Source: Natranaeroarchaeum aerophilus (GTDB lineage Archaea; Halobacteriota; Halobacteria; Halobacteriales; Natronoarchaeaceae). From it: 64,000 bases of DNA. The position numbers and the translations under genes were made by a program. The stretch is from the NCBI RefSeq assembly GCF_023638055.1, contig NZ_JAKRVY010000001.1:124001-188000 (forward strand). The letters are read 5' to 3'. The notes beneath the pieces were generated by a model that was given only the letters and a program-made list of their open reading frames with translations, was not told the DNA's origin and did not search any database. Of the stretch, positions 50,734-58,870 are shown in pieces; the stretch's first letter is position 1; the number at the start of each line of letters is the position of its first letter.

Positions 50734-52689
50734 TCAGTCATCGGCCGCGTCCAGCAGCGCCTGTCGCGTCTCCCGAAGCCGTTCGAGCACCGGCTCGTAT
50801 TCCGTCTCCGAATCCTGACCCGCGCCGATACCCGGCGTCGGTCCAGTCAAAAGGTGTTCGGCGATCACTTCGGTGGCTGACAGCAGCCACTCCGCGCGCT
50901 CGGCGAGCCGTCGGATGTCACCCGGCGCGACGCCGTAGCGCTCGTCCAGTTCGGGAAGACCGACGCCCGCAATCCAGTCGTCGAGGAGCCGGGCGGTCTT
51001 GACCGTCGCGAGCCACGACTGGAAGTTCCCCTCGAAGTCGTGGACCGGTTTGGTGAACTGATCGGCGTTGCGCATGGCGAACTCGCTGAGACGGCCAGCC
51101 TCCTCGGTCCGAACGTACTGGGTGCTCATATCTTCGGTATCACAGACGATTTCGAGTACCGTCAGGGTCGTCACCCGATCCATCGTCGCCGCGGTGCCCA
51201 GCGCTTCCACGACCGCCGCTCCGGTCAGGGGATCGACGTAGACCCGTGAGACGAGGCGACCGAGATCGGTGGCAACGAGCCCGTCGTCGCGCCGTATCAT
51301 CCCGGTCGCGTCCAGATACGAGAGTACCTCGTCGACGAGGTCGGTCAGTTCGGCAGCATCGCGCTGGTGTGCGAAAAACGTCGAGGCGAGCAGTGCGTCG
51401 AGTTCGGCTCGGTCCCCGGCGAATCCGCCCGCGAGCGTCGCGAGCACGTGCGTGCGAAGCGCCTCGCGCGAGTCGAGTTTCGATTCGACCCGCTCCGGTT
51501 CAGTACCGATATATTGCTCGCAAAGCGCGTCGGCGTCGACGCCCGTCGCAACCAGCATCGCCTCACCATAGGGATCGAGGCCAGGGCGTCCCGCCCGCCC
51601 GAACATCTGATGCACTTCGAGGATGGGTAGCGGTTCGTAGCCGTCGCCGGTGAACCGCTCGTGGTCGCGGACGATCACGCGCCGCGCGGGGACGTTCACC
51701 CCCGCCGCGAGCGTCGGCGTTGCACAGAGGACCGCGAGATCACGCTCCCTGAACGCACGCTCGACGATCGAACGGTGTTCGGGGCGAAGCCCTGCATGAT
51801 GAAACGCAACGCCACCGTCAGCCGCTTCCGCGAGCGCCTGTCCGGTGCTCGTCGTCGCACCTGTACCGATTTCGGCTGCCACATCTGGTGCCTGTCGGAA
51901 CCCGTGTACGCCGAGTGACTGTGCGAGCGTTTCGGCCTCGCGTCGTGAGTTGACGAACACGAGGGCCTGGCCACCGTCATCGATCGTGTCCGCGACGAGT
52001 GCCGTCGTCGGTGGCTCGTCGCCAGGGACGATCGACAGCGTCGTGCCATCGTCGAACGTGACCTCGCCGTCGTCGTAGACGCCGGTTCTGAGATCGATCG
52101 GTCGCCAGGTCGACCGAACGAGTTCGGCGTCGAGCCAGTCTGCGATCTCCGCGGCGTTACCCACCGTTGCCGAGAGCGCAACGAGTTGCTGGTCGGGGAC
52201 GAGTCGGCGAAGTTTCGCGAGCGTGATTTCAAGCGTCGGCCCGCGGCCGTGAGCGTTCAGGAGGTGTACCTCGTCGACGACGACACAGGCGATCGCTTCG
52301 ACCCAGTTTGCCCCGTTCCGGATCGCGGAATCGACCTTCTCGCTCGTCGCAACGATGATATCGTGCTCGTCGAGGGATTCGTCGTCGGCGTCGTAATCAC
52401 CCGTTGCGATGCCAACGCTGACATCCGGGAGTTCGGCGAACGTGTCGTACTTCTCCGTGGCAAGTGCCCGCAGCGGGACGACGTACAGCGCAGGGCCATC
52501 CGCCGACAACATCGCCAGCTGCGCAACGAGCGTCTTCCCGCTGGCGGTCGGCATCGCCGCGACGACCCGTTCGCCGCGAGTGATTCCCGCCTCGACAGCA
52601 GCTTCCTGGGGCGGGTACAGCGACTCGATTCCCTGAGTCTCGAAGTGCTCGATGTACTTCGGTGCGAGCGACAGATCCCGGACGTCCAT
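50734..52689 (-). CDS. Hel308/Ski2-like superfamily 2 helicase (short form)
   Basis: The 651-residue protein has the Q motif/Walker A 'AAMPTASGKTLVAQLAML', 'VVVDEVHLLNAHGRG', 'VALSATVGNAAEIADWL', 'FVNSRREAETLAQSL' and 'EVHQMFGRAGRPGLDPYGEA'. A winged helix and ratchet domain follow. It is shorter than the usual Hel308 (about 750-830 residues) and ends without an obvious HhH domain, so it may be a paralogue and not the main Hel308. It probably acts at stalled forks. Confidence 0.85.
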   Translation of the reverse strand: MDVRDLSLAPKYIEHFETQGIESLYPPQEAAVEAGITRGERVVAAMPTASGKTLVAQLAMLSADGPALYVVPLRALATEKYDTFAELPDVSVGIATGDYDADDESLDEHDIIVATSEKVDSAIRNGANWVEAIACVVVDEVHLLNAHGRGPTLEITLAKLRRLVPDQQLVALSATVGNAAEIADWLDAELVRSTWRPIDLRTGVYDDGEVTFDDGTTLSIVPGDEPPTTALVADTIDDGGQALVFVNSRREAETLAQSLGVHGFRQAPDVAAEIGTGATTSTGQALAEAADGGVAFHHAGLRPEHRSIVERAFRERDLAVLCATPTLAAGVNVPARRVIVRDHERFTGDGYEPLPILEVHQMFGRAGRPGLDPYGEAMLVATGVDADALCEQYIGTEPERVESKLDSREALRTHVLATLAGGFAGDRAELDALLASTFFAHQRDAAELTDLVDEVLSYLDATGMIRRDDGLVATDLGRLVSRVYVDPLTGAAVVEALGTAATMDRVTTLTVLEIVCDTEDMSTQYVRTEEAGRLSEFAMRNADQFTKPVHDFEGNFQSWLATVKTARLLDDWIAGVGLPELDERYGVAPGDIRRLAERAEWLLSATEVIAEHLLTGPTPGIGAGQDSETEYEPVLERLRETRQALLDAADD

Positions 52690-52744
52690 CTACCCGGTAC
52701 TGGGGCGAGATGCTATTTAAACTACGGGGCGAGAAGAGGAAGAA

Positions 52745-53137
52745 CTAGAGGCGTCGCGAGCCGTCAAGTGCGACGAGCACGGCATTCGCCCTCGATGTCG
52801 CACGATACTTCCGCCATTTACCGTCCTTTCGTCGTGTGACGAGGCCAGCCTCAGTCAGCTGTGAGAGCGCGTGACTGATCGCGCTGTCGCTGACGTCGAG
52901 CAGGGGTCCAAACTCACAGACACAGAGCTCGTCGTCCGCTTCGTGGAGCATTCGAACGATTTTGTATCGAGTCTCGTTGGCGAGTGCAGAGAGCAGTTCG
53001 ACGTCGGCGTCGAGCGTCGAACCACCCGTCGCTGCGTCGAGTTCCTCGAGTTCGGCCATCCGCTCTGCAACGTCCCCCGGCGTACAACTGCCCCGGTCGT
53101 CGGCGAGATATCGCTGGAGGCGGTCGTTAGATGACAT
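52745..53137 (-). CDS. arsR: ArsR-family metalloregulator
   Basis: The 130-residue protein starts at the ATG at 53137; the frame upstream is non-homologous. A winged HTH ('LLDVSDSAISHALSQLTEAGL') follows the metal-sensing 'DDELCVCEFGPLL' with Cys-x-Cys at the base of the DNA recognition helix, the ArsR As(III)/Sb(III) site (C-V-C). Divergent from the cupin/arsD/arsA genes and presumably represses them through the palindrome at 53228-53246. It may also respond to other thiophilic metals. Confidence 0.9.
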   Translation of the reverse strand: MSSNDRLQRYLADDRGSCTPGDVAERMAELEELDAATGGSTLDADVELLSALANETRYKIVRMLHEADDELCVCEFGPLLDVSDSAISHALSQLTEAGLVTRRKDGKWRKYRATSRANAVLVALDGSRRL

Positions 53138-53214
53138 ACCGGTAGTTTGAACGGATGGTTGATTAAGCGTTTTGGCGTGGCGAGGTGGTGGTTCTCTGAG
53201 GGACACCAGAACAA

Positions 53215-53246
53215 TTTAGTATTTGCTCATACGAATGGTTCGTATG
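53215..53246 (+). promoter_or_regulatory. ars operon promoter and palindromic operator
   Basis: TTTAGTATTT (53215-53224) is 20-29 bases before an ATG at 53244. Directly after it lies the perfect palindrome CATACGAA-TGG-TTCGTATG (53228-53246). An ArsR dimer there would cover the transcription start. A related but incomplete site, TTGCTCAAACGAGTTCG, lies at 53755-53771 upstream of arsD. Confidence 0.75.
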
Positions 53247-53327
53247 GATAGCGGAACCGAACGGGGAGAGATCGTCGAACTGCCACGGGGTTCCTGTCGC
53301 CGAAACGCGAGGTGTCAGGGAGAATGA
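53244..53327 (+). CDS. Possible 27-residue leaderless small ORF with two cysteines
   Basis: An ATG at 53244, 20-29 bases after a TATA box and inside the operator, opens 27 codons. The peptide is charged, and 'GSCRRNARCQG' near its end has two Cys spaced by six residues. Its TGA overlaps the cupin ATG at 53324 as ATGA, so it would couple translation of the cupin. This may be a real metal- or thiol-linked microprotein, or just a translated leader. No homologue was searched. Confidence 0.4.
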   Translation: MDSGTERGEIVELPRGSCRRNARCQGE

Positions 53328-53716
53328 GCGCCTACAAACAGGTCAACTACAACGAGATCGAACCAGTCTCCGGCGCGATGCATGCACTGAGCGATTCGCT
53401 TGACAGCAAACAGGTCGGTGTGTCCGTGGTCCGCTGCGATCCGGGCTGGCGAAACATGCCTCACGATCACGCCGAGAACGACCACGAGGAGATCTACATC
53501 CTGATCGACGGCGAGGCGACGGTGGTGATCGACGACGACGAGATCACGATGGAAAGTGGCGACGCCGTATGGATCGAACCAAGCGCCACGCGCCAGATCA
53601 GAAACAGCGACACGGAAAGCGCGTTTGTGCTCGTGAGCGCGCCGGCCTCGCGCTGTGTCGCCGCGAGCTGCGAGGGCGACGACGACTTCTGGTCGACCGA
53701 GGGGTTCGTCGGTTGA
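53324..53716 (+). CDS. Small cupin-domain protein in the ars locus
   Basis: The 130-residue single-domain cupin has metal-type motifs 'MPHDHAENDHEEIYILIDGEA' (G-x5-H-x-H-x-E-like, with His/His/Glu ligands) and 'VWIEPSATRQIRNSD' (second motif with no His, as in several cupins). It contains Cys near 'APASRCVAASCEGDDD'. The start at 53324 is coupled to the small ORF. It is in the ars cluster before arsD, so it may act on a metalloid or thiol compound, but this is inferred. Confidence 0.75.
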   Translation: MSAYKQVNYNEIEPVSGAMHALSDSLDSKQVGVSVVRCDPGWRNMPHDHAENDHEEIYILIDGEATVVIDDDEITMESGDAVWIEPSATRQIRNSDTESAFVLVSAPASRCVAASCEGDDDFWSTEGFVG

Positions 53717-53843
53717 GTGGCGCGATCAAAGCGTTTATGCCTACGAATGAATAATTGCTCAAACGAGTTCGGCGGACTCGCGATCGATAACCCCTCACGC
53801 TCCGATCGCAAACGCCTGAACGATTGAACGGATACGATACACC

Positions 53844-54176
53844 ATGACCGAACTACAACTGTACGAAGAGGCGATGTGCTGTTCGACGGGCGTCTGTGGA
53901 CCGGATCCCGATGACGAACTCGTCGAAGTCAGCGCGGCACTCGACCAGCTCGACGAGGAGTTCGAGCACGTCGATATCAGCCGGGCGAACATGCAACACA
54001 ACATCGACGAGTTCCTCGAGACCCAGCGGATCTACGACCTCGTCCAGGAGCACGGACCCTCGATCCTGCCGATCACGGTCGTCGACGACGAGATCGTCGC
54101 CAGAGAAGAGTACCTCGATTATGACGAGCTCGCAGAAACGCTGGAACAGCGCGTACAACCACAGGAAGCACAATAG
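53844..54176 (+). CDS. arsD: Arsenite metallochaperone ArsD
   Basis: The 110-residue protein has the paired Cys 'EEAMCCSTGVCGPDPDDE' (Cys12-Cys13 and Cys18), the As(III) binding cysteines of ArsD. It passes As(III) to ArsA. The thioredoxin-like remainder is complete. arsA starts directly after its stop. An additional regulatory role of ArsD is known in some bacteria. Confidence 0.92.
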   Translation: MTELQLYEEAMCCSTGVCGPDPDDELVEVSAALDQLDEEFEHVDISRANMQHNIDEFLETQRIYDLVQEHGPSILPITVVDDEIVAREEYLDYDELAETLEQRVQPQEAQ

Positions 54177-56105
54177 ATGACCGAAACCACTACTGCAGCC
54201 CGAGAGATCGTCGAACCGAACAGCGAGGACACGGAGTTCGTCTTCTTCAGCGGGAAAGGCGGCGTCGGCAAGAGCACGGTCAGCTGTGCGACGGCAACGT
54301 GGCTCGCCGACAACGACTACGAGACCCTGCTGGTCACCACCGACCCCGCGCCGAACCTCTCGGACATCTTCGGCCAAGAGATCGGCCACGAGGTGACCAC
54401 GATCGACGACATCGAGAACCTCTCTGCCATCGAGATCGATCCGGATCAGGCTGCCGAAGAGTACCGTCAGGAAACCATCGAGCCGATGCGCGAGCTGCTT
54501 GACGACGAGCAGGTCAAGGCGGTCGAAGAACAGCTCAACAGCCCGTGTGTCGAGGAGATTGCAGCTTTCGATAACTTCGTCGACTTCATGGAGTCACCCG
54601 AATACGACGTGGTCGTCTTCGACACCGCGCCGACGGGCCACACGATCCGGCTGATGGAGCTGCCATCCGACTGGAACGCCGAACTGGAAAAGGGTGGCTC
54701 GACCTGTATCGGCCCAGCCGCCTCGATGGAGGACAAAAAGAAAGACTACGAGCGGGCGATCGACACCCTGCAGGACGGCGAGAAAACCTCCTTTGCCTTC
54801 GTCGGCAAGCCCGAAGACTCCTCGATCGACGAGATCCAGCGGAGTGCCTCGGACCTCGGAGAGCTGGGGATCGAATCCCAGCTGTTGATCATCAACGGAT
54901 ACCTGCCCGAATCAGTCTGTGAGGACCCCTTCTTCGAGGGGAAGCGCGAGGACGAACAGGCGGTCATCGAACGGGCCAGCACGGAATTCGATGCCGACGC
55001 CACAGCGACCTATCCCCTCCAGCCCGGCGAGATCGCCGGTCTCGACCTGCTGGCTGATGTGGGTGGCGTCCTCTACGACGGCAACGAGGCCACCGTCGAC
55101 GTGGGATCAGCAACCAGTATCGACACCGAGGAGTCGGTCGACTTCGACGCACTAACTGATCCTGACGCAGTCGCCGAAAACCTCGAACCTGTCGACGGGG
55201 AGACGCGCTATCTGTTCTTCACCGGCAAAGGCGGCGTGGGCAAGTCGACGATCGCAGCGACATCGGCGACCAAGCTCGCCGAGGCGGGCTACGAGACGCT
55301 CGTCGTGACGACCGATCCGGCAGCACACCTCGAGGACATCTTCGGCGAACCCGTCGGCCACGAACCGACCTCGGTGAGCCAGGCGAACCTGGATGCGGCC
55401 CGAATCGACCAGGAGAAGGCGCTCGAGGAGTACCGCGAGCAGGTCCTCGACCACGTCACGGAGATGTACGCCGACAAGGACGACACCCAGATCGACGTCG
55501 ACGCGGCGATCGCCAACGTCGAAGAGGAGCTCGAATCGCCCTGCGCCGAAGAGATGGCCGCGCTCGAAAAGTTCGTCGGCTACTTCGAGGAGGACGGCTA
55601 CGATATCGTCGTCTTCGATACCGCACCCACAGGTCACACGCTCAGACTGCTCGAACTCCCATCCGACTGGAAGGGCTTTATGGATCTCGGCTCGCTGACC
55701 AAAGGTGCCGCGCCAGCCAAGGGCGGCAAGTACGACATGGTCATCGAGACGATGCAGAACCCCGAGAAGAGCTCGTTTGCCTTCGTGATGTACCCCGAGT
55801 ACACGCCGATGATGGAGGCCCACCGTGCGGCCGAGGACCTGAAAGACCAGGTTGGCATCGAGACGGCCTTTGTCGTCGCCAACTACCTGCTGCCCGAAGA
55901 GTACGGCGACAACGCCTTCTTCGCCAACCGCCGAGCCCAACAACAGCAGTATCTCGGTGAGATCAAGGACCGCTTCGAGACCCCGATGATGCTCGCCCCG
56001 CTCCGACAGGACGAGCCAATCGGCCTCGGCGAACTGTCGGCGTTCGGCGAGGAGATCACGGGACTGTCCGAGATCGCCAAACGAGAGGAGGTGACGATTC
56101 AATGA
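54177..56105 (+). CDS. arsA: Arsenite-transporting ATPase ArsA (two ATPase halves)
   Basis: The 642-residue protein is a tandem duplication: A1 with 'FFSGKGGVGKSTVSCAT' (about 23-39) and A2 with 'FFTGKGGVGKSTIAATS' (about 344-360). Both carry Walker B/DTAPTGH signal sequences ('VVFDTAPTGHTIRLM' and 'VVFDTAPTGHTLRLL'). The As(III) cysteines are conserved in 'LNSPCVEEI' (about 124), 'GGSTCIGPA' (about 177) and 'LESPCAEEM' (about 455). The energised export of As(III) usually needs ArsB or Acr3, which are not in the window. It follows arsD directly. Confidence 0.95.
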   Translation: MTETTTAAREIVEPNSEDTEFVFFSGKGGVGKSTVSCATATWLADNDYETLLVTTDPAPNLSDIFGQEIGHEVTTIDDIENLSAIEIDPDQAAEEYRQETIEPMRELLDDEQVKAVEEQLNSPCVEEIAAFDNFVDFMESPEYDVVVFDTAPTGHTIRLMELPSDWNAELEKGGSTCIGPAASMEDKKKDYERAIDTLQDGEKTSFAFVGKPEDSSIDEIQRSASDLGELGIESQLLIINGYLPESVCEDPFFEGKREDEQAVIERASTEFDADATATYPLQPGEIAGLDLLADVGGVLYDGNEATVDVGSATSIDTEESVDFDALTDPDAVAENLEPVDGETRYLFFTGKGGVGKSTIAATSATKLAEAGYETLVVTTDPAAHLEDIFGEPVGHEPTSVSQANLDAARIDQEKALEEYREQVLDHVTEMYADKDDTQIDVDAAIANVEEELESPCAEEMAALEKFVGYFEEDGYDIVVFDTAPTGHTLRLLELPSDWKGFMDLGSLTKGAAPAKGGKYDMVIETMQNPEKSSFAFVMYPEYTPMMEAHRAAEDLKDQVGIETAFVVANYLLPEEYGDNAFFANRRAQQQQYLGEIKDRFETPMMLAPLRQDEPIGLGELSAFGEEITGLSEIAKREEVTIQ

Positions 56106-56470
56106 GCCAGCAAGTGTCCAACGAGGAGGCAGTCGAACAGAAGCTCCAGACGTTCATCGGGACGCTCAAAGACTCCGGGGTCTACCAGGAGTTCATGGCC
56201 GCCAACGAACGTCTCGAAAATGACTCGGAGGCGAAGGCGTTGCTGCAGGAGTACCAGCAGAAACAGCGGCAGCTCCAGACGGGCGGCTTCGACGAGTCGG
56301 TTATGAGCGAGCTGCGAGAGCTCCAGGAAGAAATGAACGACAACGACACGATCCAGGCCCATCGCGAGGCACAGGAAGCGCTCGTGGAACTGCTCCAGGA
56401 GACAAACGAGGTCATCAGCGAGAAGATCGGCCGCGAGTTCGCGCAGTCACTGGGAGGTGGGTGCTGTTGA
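56102..56470 (+). CDS. YlbF/YmcA-family protein with C-terminal Cys-Cys
   Basis: The 122-residue, all-helical YlbF-type protein ('YQEFMAANERLENDSEAKALL' and 'LQEYQQKQRQLQTGGFDESVM') starts at ATGA with arsA, so it is cotranslated. The C-terminus ends 'SLGGGCC'. Bacterial YlbF/YmcA form a complex with YaaT that binds iron-sulfur clusters and helps RNase Y. The Cys tail here would suit a metal site, perhaps As(III) or Fe-S. Partners YaaT and RNase Y are absent. Confidence 0.75.
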   Translation: MSQQVSNEEAVEQKLQTFIGTLKDSGVYQEFMAANERLENDSEAKALLQEYQQKQRQLQTGGFDESVMSELRELQEEMNDNDTIQAHREAQEALVELLQETNEVISEKIGREFAQSLGGGCC

Positions 56471-56649
56471 GCGCCTCCGACGAGGACGTGCTGGCGGCGG
56501 CAGCGGCACTGGGCGAGGAACTCTCTGCGGCGAAAGCCGACACCTCACAGTTCCAGTTTAACACGATGCTGATGCAGTGCAACGAGGCGATCACCGAAGA
56601 GACTGGCGTCAAGTACGGCGACGCGTGCGGTGCTGGCGGTAGCTGCTGA
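56461..56649 (+). CDS. Small Cys-tailed protein, YlbF C-terminal-like paralogue
   Basis: The 62-residue protein overlaps the YlbF gene by 10 bp with a GTG at 56461 (a TTG at 56467 is an alternative start). The end 'NEAITEETGVKYGDACGAGGSC' matches the YlbF neighbour's 'NEVISEKIGREFAQSLGGGCC' position for position in N-E-x-I-x-E...G...G-G-x-C. It looks like a partial duplication of that tail, with an extra Cys. Two genes with a shared Cys tail in an ars operon are unusual. Confidence 0.6.
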   Translation: MLLSASDEDVLAAAAALGEELSAAKADTSQFQFNTMLMQCNEAITEETGVKYGDACGAGGSC

Positions 56650-56718
56650 CACCCTCACTTCGGTTCGTAACGACCTGATTCCCCGTCGGCAGGAAGCAAC
56701 TGGGAGGCACGTAGACTG

Positions 56719-57530
56719 ATGACAAGGATTCAGACGGAGATCCCCGAGCGCCGGGAGAGGATAGCCGAGACGACGCTTGAGCTACTTGCATTCGATACTC
56801 AAAATCCACCCGGCGAGACCCGACAGGTCTTCGACTGGGTCGAACAGCGAATTACGGAACTCGGCGTTGAGTTCGAACGGGTTGAAACAGATCCCGGTAG
56901 GCCGAACCTCGTTGCGACGATTCCGGGGGCACGCGAGTGGACGCTGTTGTACGAGGGGCATCTCGACACTGTCCCCTTCGAACGGGACTCGTGGTCATAC
57001 GACCCGCTTGGCGAACGCGTTGACAATCGTCTATACGGACGCGGGGCGACGGATATGAAAGGTGCGGTCGCCGCTATGCTCGACACGATGCGGGCGTTCG
57101 CTGACAAGACGCCTCCAGTAACGCTGCAGTTCGCGTTCGTCAGCGACGAGGAAACGGGCGGATGTGCGGGGATTGAAGCTGTGCTCGATACGGATTTGAT
57201 CACTGCGAATGCCGCGGTAGTAGGTGAGACAACGACCGTCGATAACGAGCCAGCGATCGCCGTTGCTGATAAGGGCCGTCTATGGCTGACACTCGAAGCA
57301 ACGGGACAGGCTGCGCACGGTTCCCGTCCAATGTGTGGTGAGAACGCCGTGGACAGGCTCTACTCCGTTGCTGCTGACTGCCGTGAGTCAGTAACCGAGG
57401 ATAGGTTGTCCTATCCAGATCCTGTCGGCCGCATCATCGATGATTCACTTGACCACCACGCGCAGCGGTGTCCACAGCACGAGTGCGCGTCACGGGACCT
57501 CTTCGAGTATCCAACCGTGAACCTCGTTGA
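56719..57530 (+). pseudogene. M20 family peptidase (ArgE/DapE-like), truncated by a tnpB element
   Basis: About 270 codons give the N-terminal catalytic domain: 'LYEGHLDTVPFERDSW' (H-x-D), 'GRGATDMKGAVAAML', 'SDEETGGCAGIE' (E-E catalytic/metal) and 'GQAAHGSRPMCGENAVDRL' of the lid domain. After 'FEYPTVNL' the frame runs into the terminal hairpin of the tnpB element and ends at 57735 with unrelated residues, so the last metal-binding His and the C-terminal third are missing. The rest of the gene is not seen beyond the element, so it was deleted or lost. Confidence 0.8.
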
Positions 57531-57531
57531 C

Positions 57532-57558
57532 ATCCTCCCCGCGCTGAAGCGCGAGGAT
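57532..57558 (-). ncRNA. Right-end hairpin / predicted end of TnpB omega-RNA scaffold
   Basis: The stem ATCCTC/GAGGAT and GCGCT/AGCGC near the 3' side of tnpB is the position where IS200/IS605 elements encode the guide (omega) RNA that continues out of the element into the flank. Transcript limits are not known. The flank would supply the guide from M20 peptidase sequence. Confidence 0.45.
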
Positions 57559-57580
57559 TCCCACGTTGGGATATTAGGGT

Positions 57581-58843
57581 CTACGGTCGCACCTGTTCTT
57601 GTGGGGCTACTCTCCCCGTTGATTTGTCGAACAGGCGTACCAATGGCTGTGCCAAACAGCCGTTACTCCTATCCTCTTCAGGATTCGGAGTTACCGTCAC
57701 TCGCATGTTCTCCGCCGCGTTCAGGTCGCTGTTAGCAACCAGTCCACAGTTCTCACAGACGTACAACCCACGTTCAACACGGTTTGAATCGGTTTTCGTT
57801 CCACACTCACAGCACGTTATCGACGTTGCCAACTTGTATTCATTAACCCGCTCCACGTTGATGCCACGTTCTTCGGCCTTGTACTCGATGTGACTGAGCA
57901 ATGTTTCAAACGCCCAATCATGCAGGCGTTTGTTTTCGTGTCGACCCCAGTCAGTATCGTCGCGGATATTCTTCGGGTGGCCGACTGCTATTGTTCCTAC
58001 GCCTCTGTCAGCACACTGCTTGACAATATCTTTCGATAGGGCGTGCAGGAAGTGTTCTTGTCGCCGGGATTTTTTCTGCCGTGCCCACTCTGCATGGTCG
58101 CTTGGGCCGTTGTCGCCTTCCGTCTCGTATTCCTGCTGTCTGAAGTAGTGGGCATCTTCTTTCAGGGCATTGCCCGGATACAGCAGTGTCTCGTCACCGA
58201 CAGAGATAGCCGCCGTGTTACAGATACCGAGGTCAACACCTGCTGTTTTCTCACTGGGCGTTTCGGGCGTCTCAATCTGCATCTTACACACAAAGTGTAG
58301 CTCCCACTGGTCGCCGGTCCAGACAGCACGCACTGTCTGAACGTTTTCAACAGCTTCAAGCATCTGGTCGTTTGTCTGAAGTGTGTATTCACAGAGGATG
58401 TAGTCAGCGGCGTAGCGCGACTCTTTCATGTTCGTGCCTTTCGAGAGACGAACACGGTTGTACTGGGTGTCGAGTTTGAAGCCTTGATTTTTCCACGTCA
58501 CGGTGGAGTGTGGGTGTTCGTCGCCGTGTTTGCGGTAGCCGGGCGGGTTCGCGTCTGAGTCATCTTTGTTGTACCACGAGATGAACGCCTCACCGAGTTC
58601 TTGAAGAACTCGTTGACTAGATTGGCTGTGTAGGTCTGCATAGCGTTCGTGATTTTTCAGGTACGAACAGAGTTCATCGGCATCTGGAATGTGACCGATA
58701 GAATCCCAGATACGCGAAATCGTCCATCGTCCGACGTTCCACAATTTGCTGGCGGCGAAGCCATGCGAATCAAGGTCGTCACTGACTTGCGAGTGGTTTT
58801 GGATACTCGCTTTGAGTGTCCGAGTGACAACCTGATTCGACAT
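57581..58843 (-). CDS. tnpB: TnpB RNA-guided nuclease (IS200/IS605 family)
   Basis: The 420-residue protein has the RuvC-like acidic triad: Asp in 'AGVDLGICNTAAIS', Glu in 'HIEYKAEERGINVERVNE' and Asp in 'LVANSDLNAAENM'. Between the last two lies the zinc ribbon with C-x2-C ('CCECGTK' and 'VCENCGL'). The N-terminal part binds RNA. It is complete, starting at ATG 58843. TnpB cuts a target matching the guide next to a TAM. Confidence 0.92.
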   Translation of the reverse strand: MSNQVVTRTLKASIQNHSQVSDDLDSHGFAASKLWNVGRWTISRIWDSIGHIPDADELCSYLKNHERYADLHSQSSQRVLQELGEAFISWYNKDDSDANPPGYRKHGDEHPHSTVTWKNQGFKLDTQYNRVRLSKGTNMKESRYAADYILCEYTLQTNDQMLEAVENVQTVRAVWTGDQWELHFVCKMQIETPETPSEKTAGVDLGICNTAAISVGDETLLYPGNALKEDAHYFRQQEYETEGDNGPSDHAEWARQKKSRRQEHFLHALSKDIVKQCADRGVGTIAVGHPKNIRDDTDWGRHENKRLHDWAFETLLSHIEYKAEERGINVERVNEYKLATSITCCECGTKTDSNRVERGLYVCENCGLVANSDLNAAENMRVTVTPNPEEDRSNGCLAQPLVRLFDKSTGRVAPQEQVRP

Positions 58844-58870
58844 ATGTAAGCATAGTAGTTTTGCTTACAT
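58844..58870. repeat. Left-end hairpin of the tnpB element
   Basis: ATGTAAGCA (58844-58852) and TGCTTACAT (58862-58870) form a perfect 9-bp hairpin with a 9-base loop, immediately upstream of the tnpB start, as expected for a Y1-transposase recognition hairpin. Confidence 0.8.
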
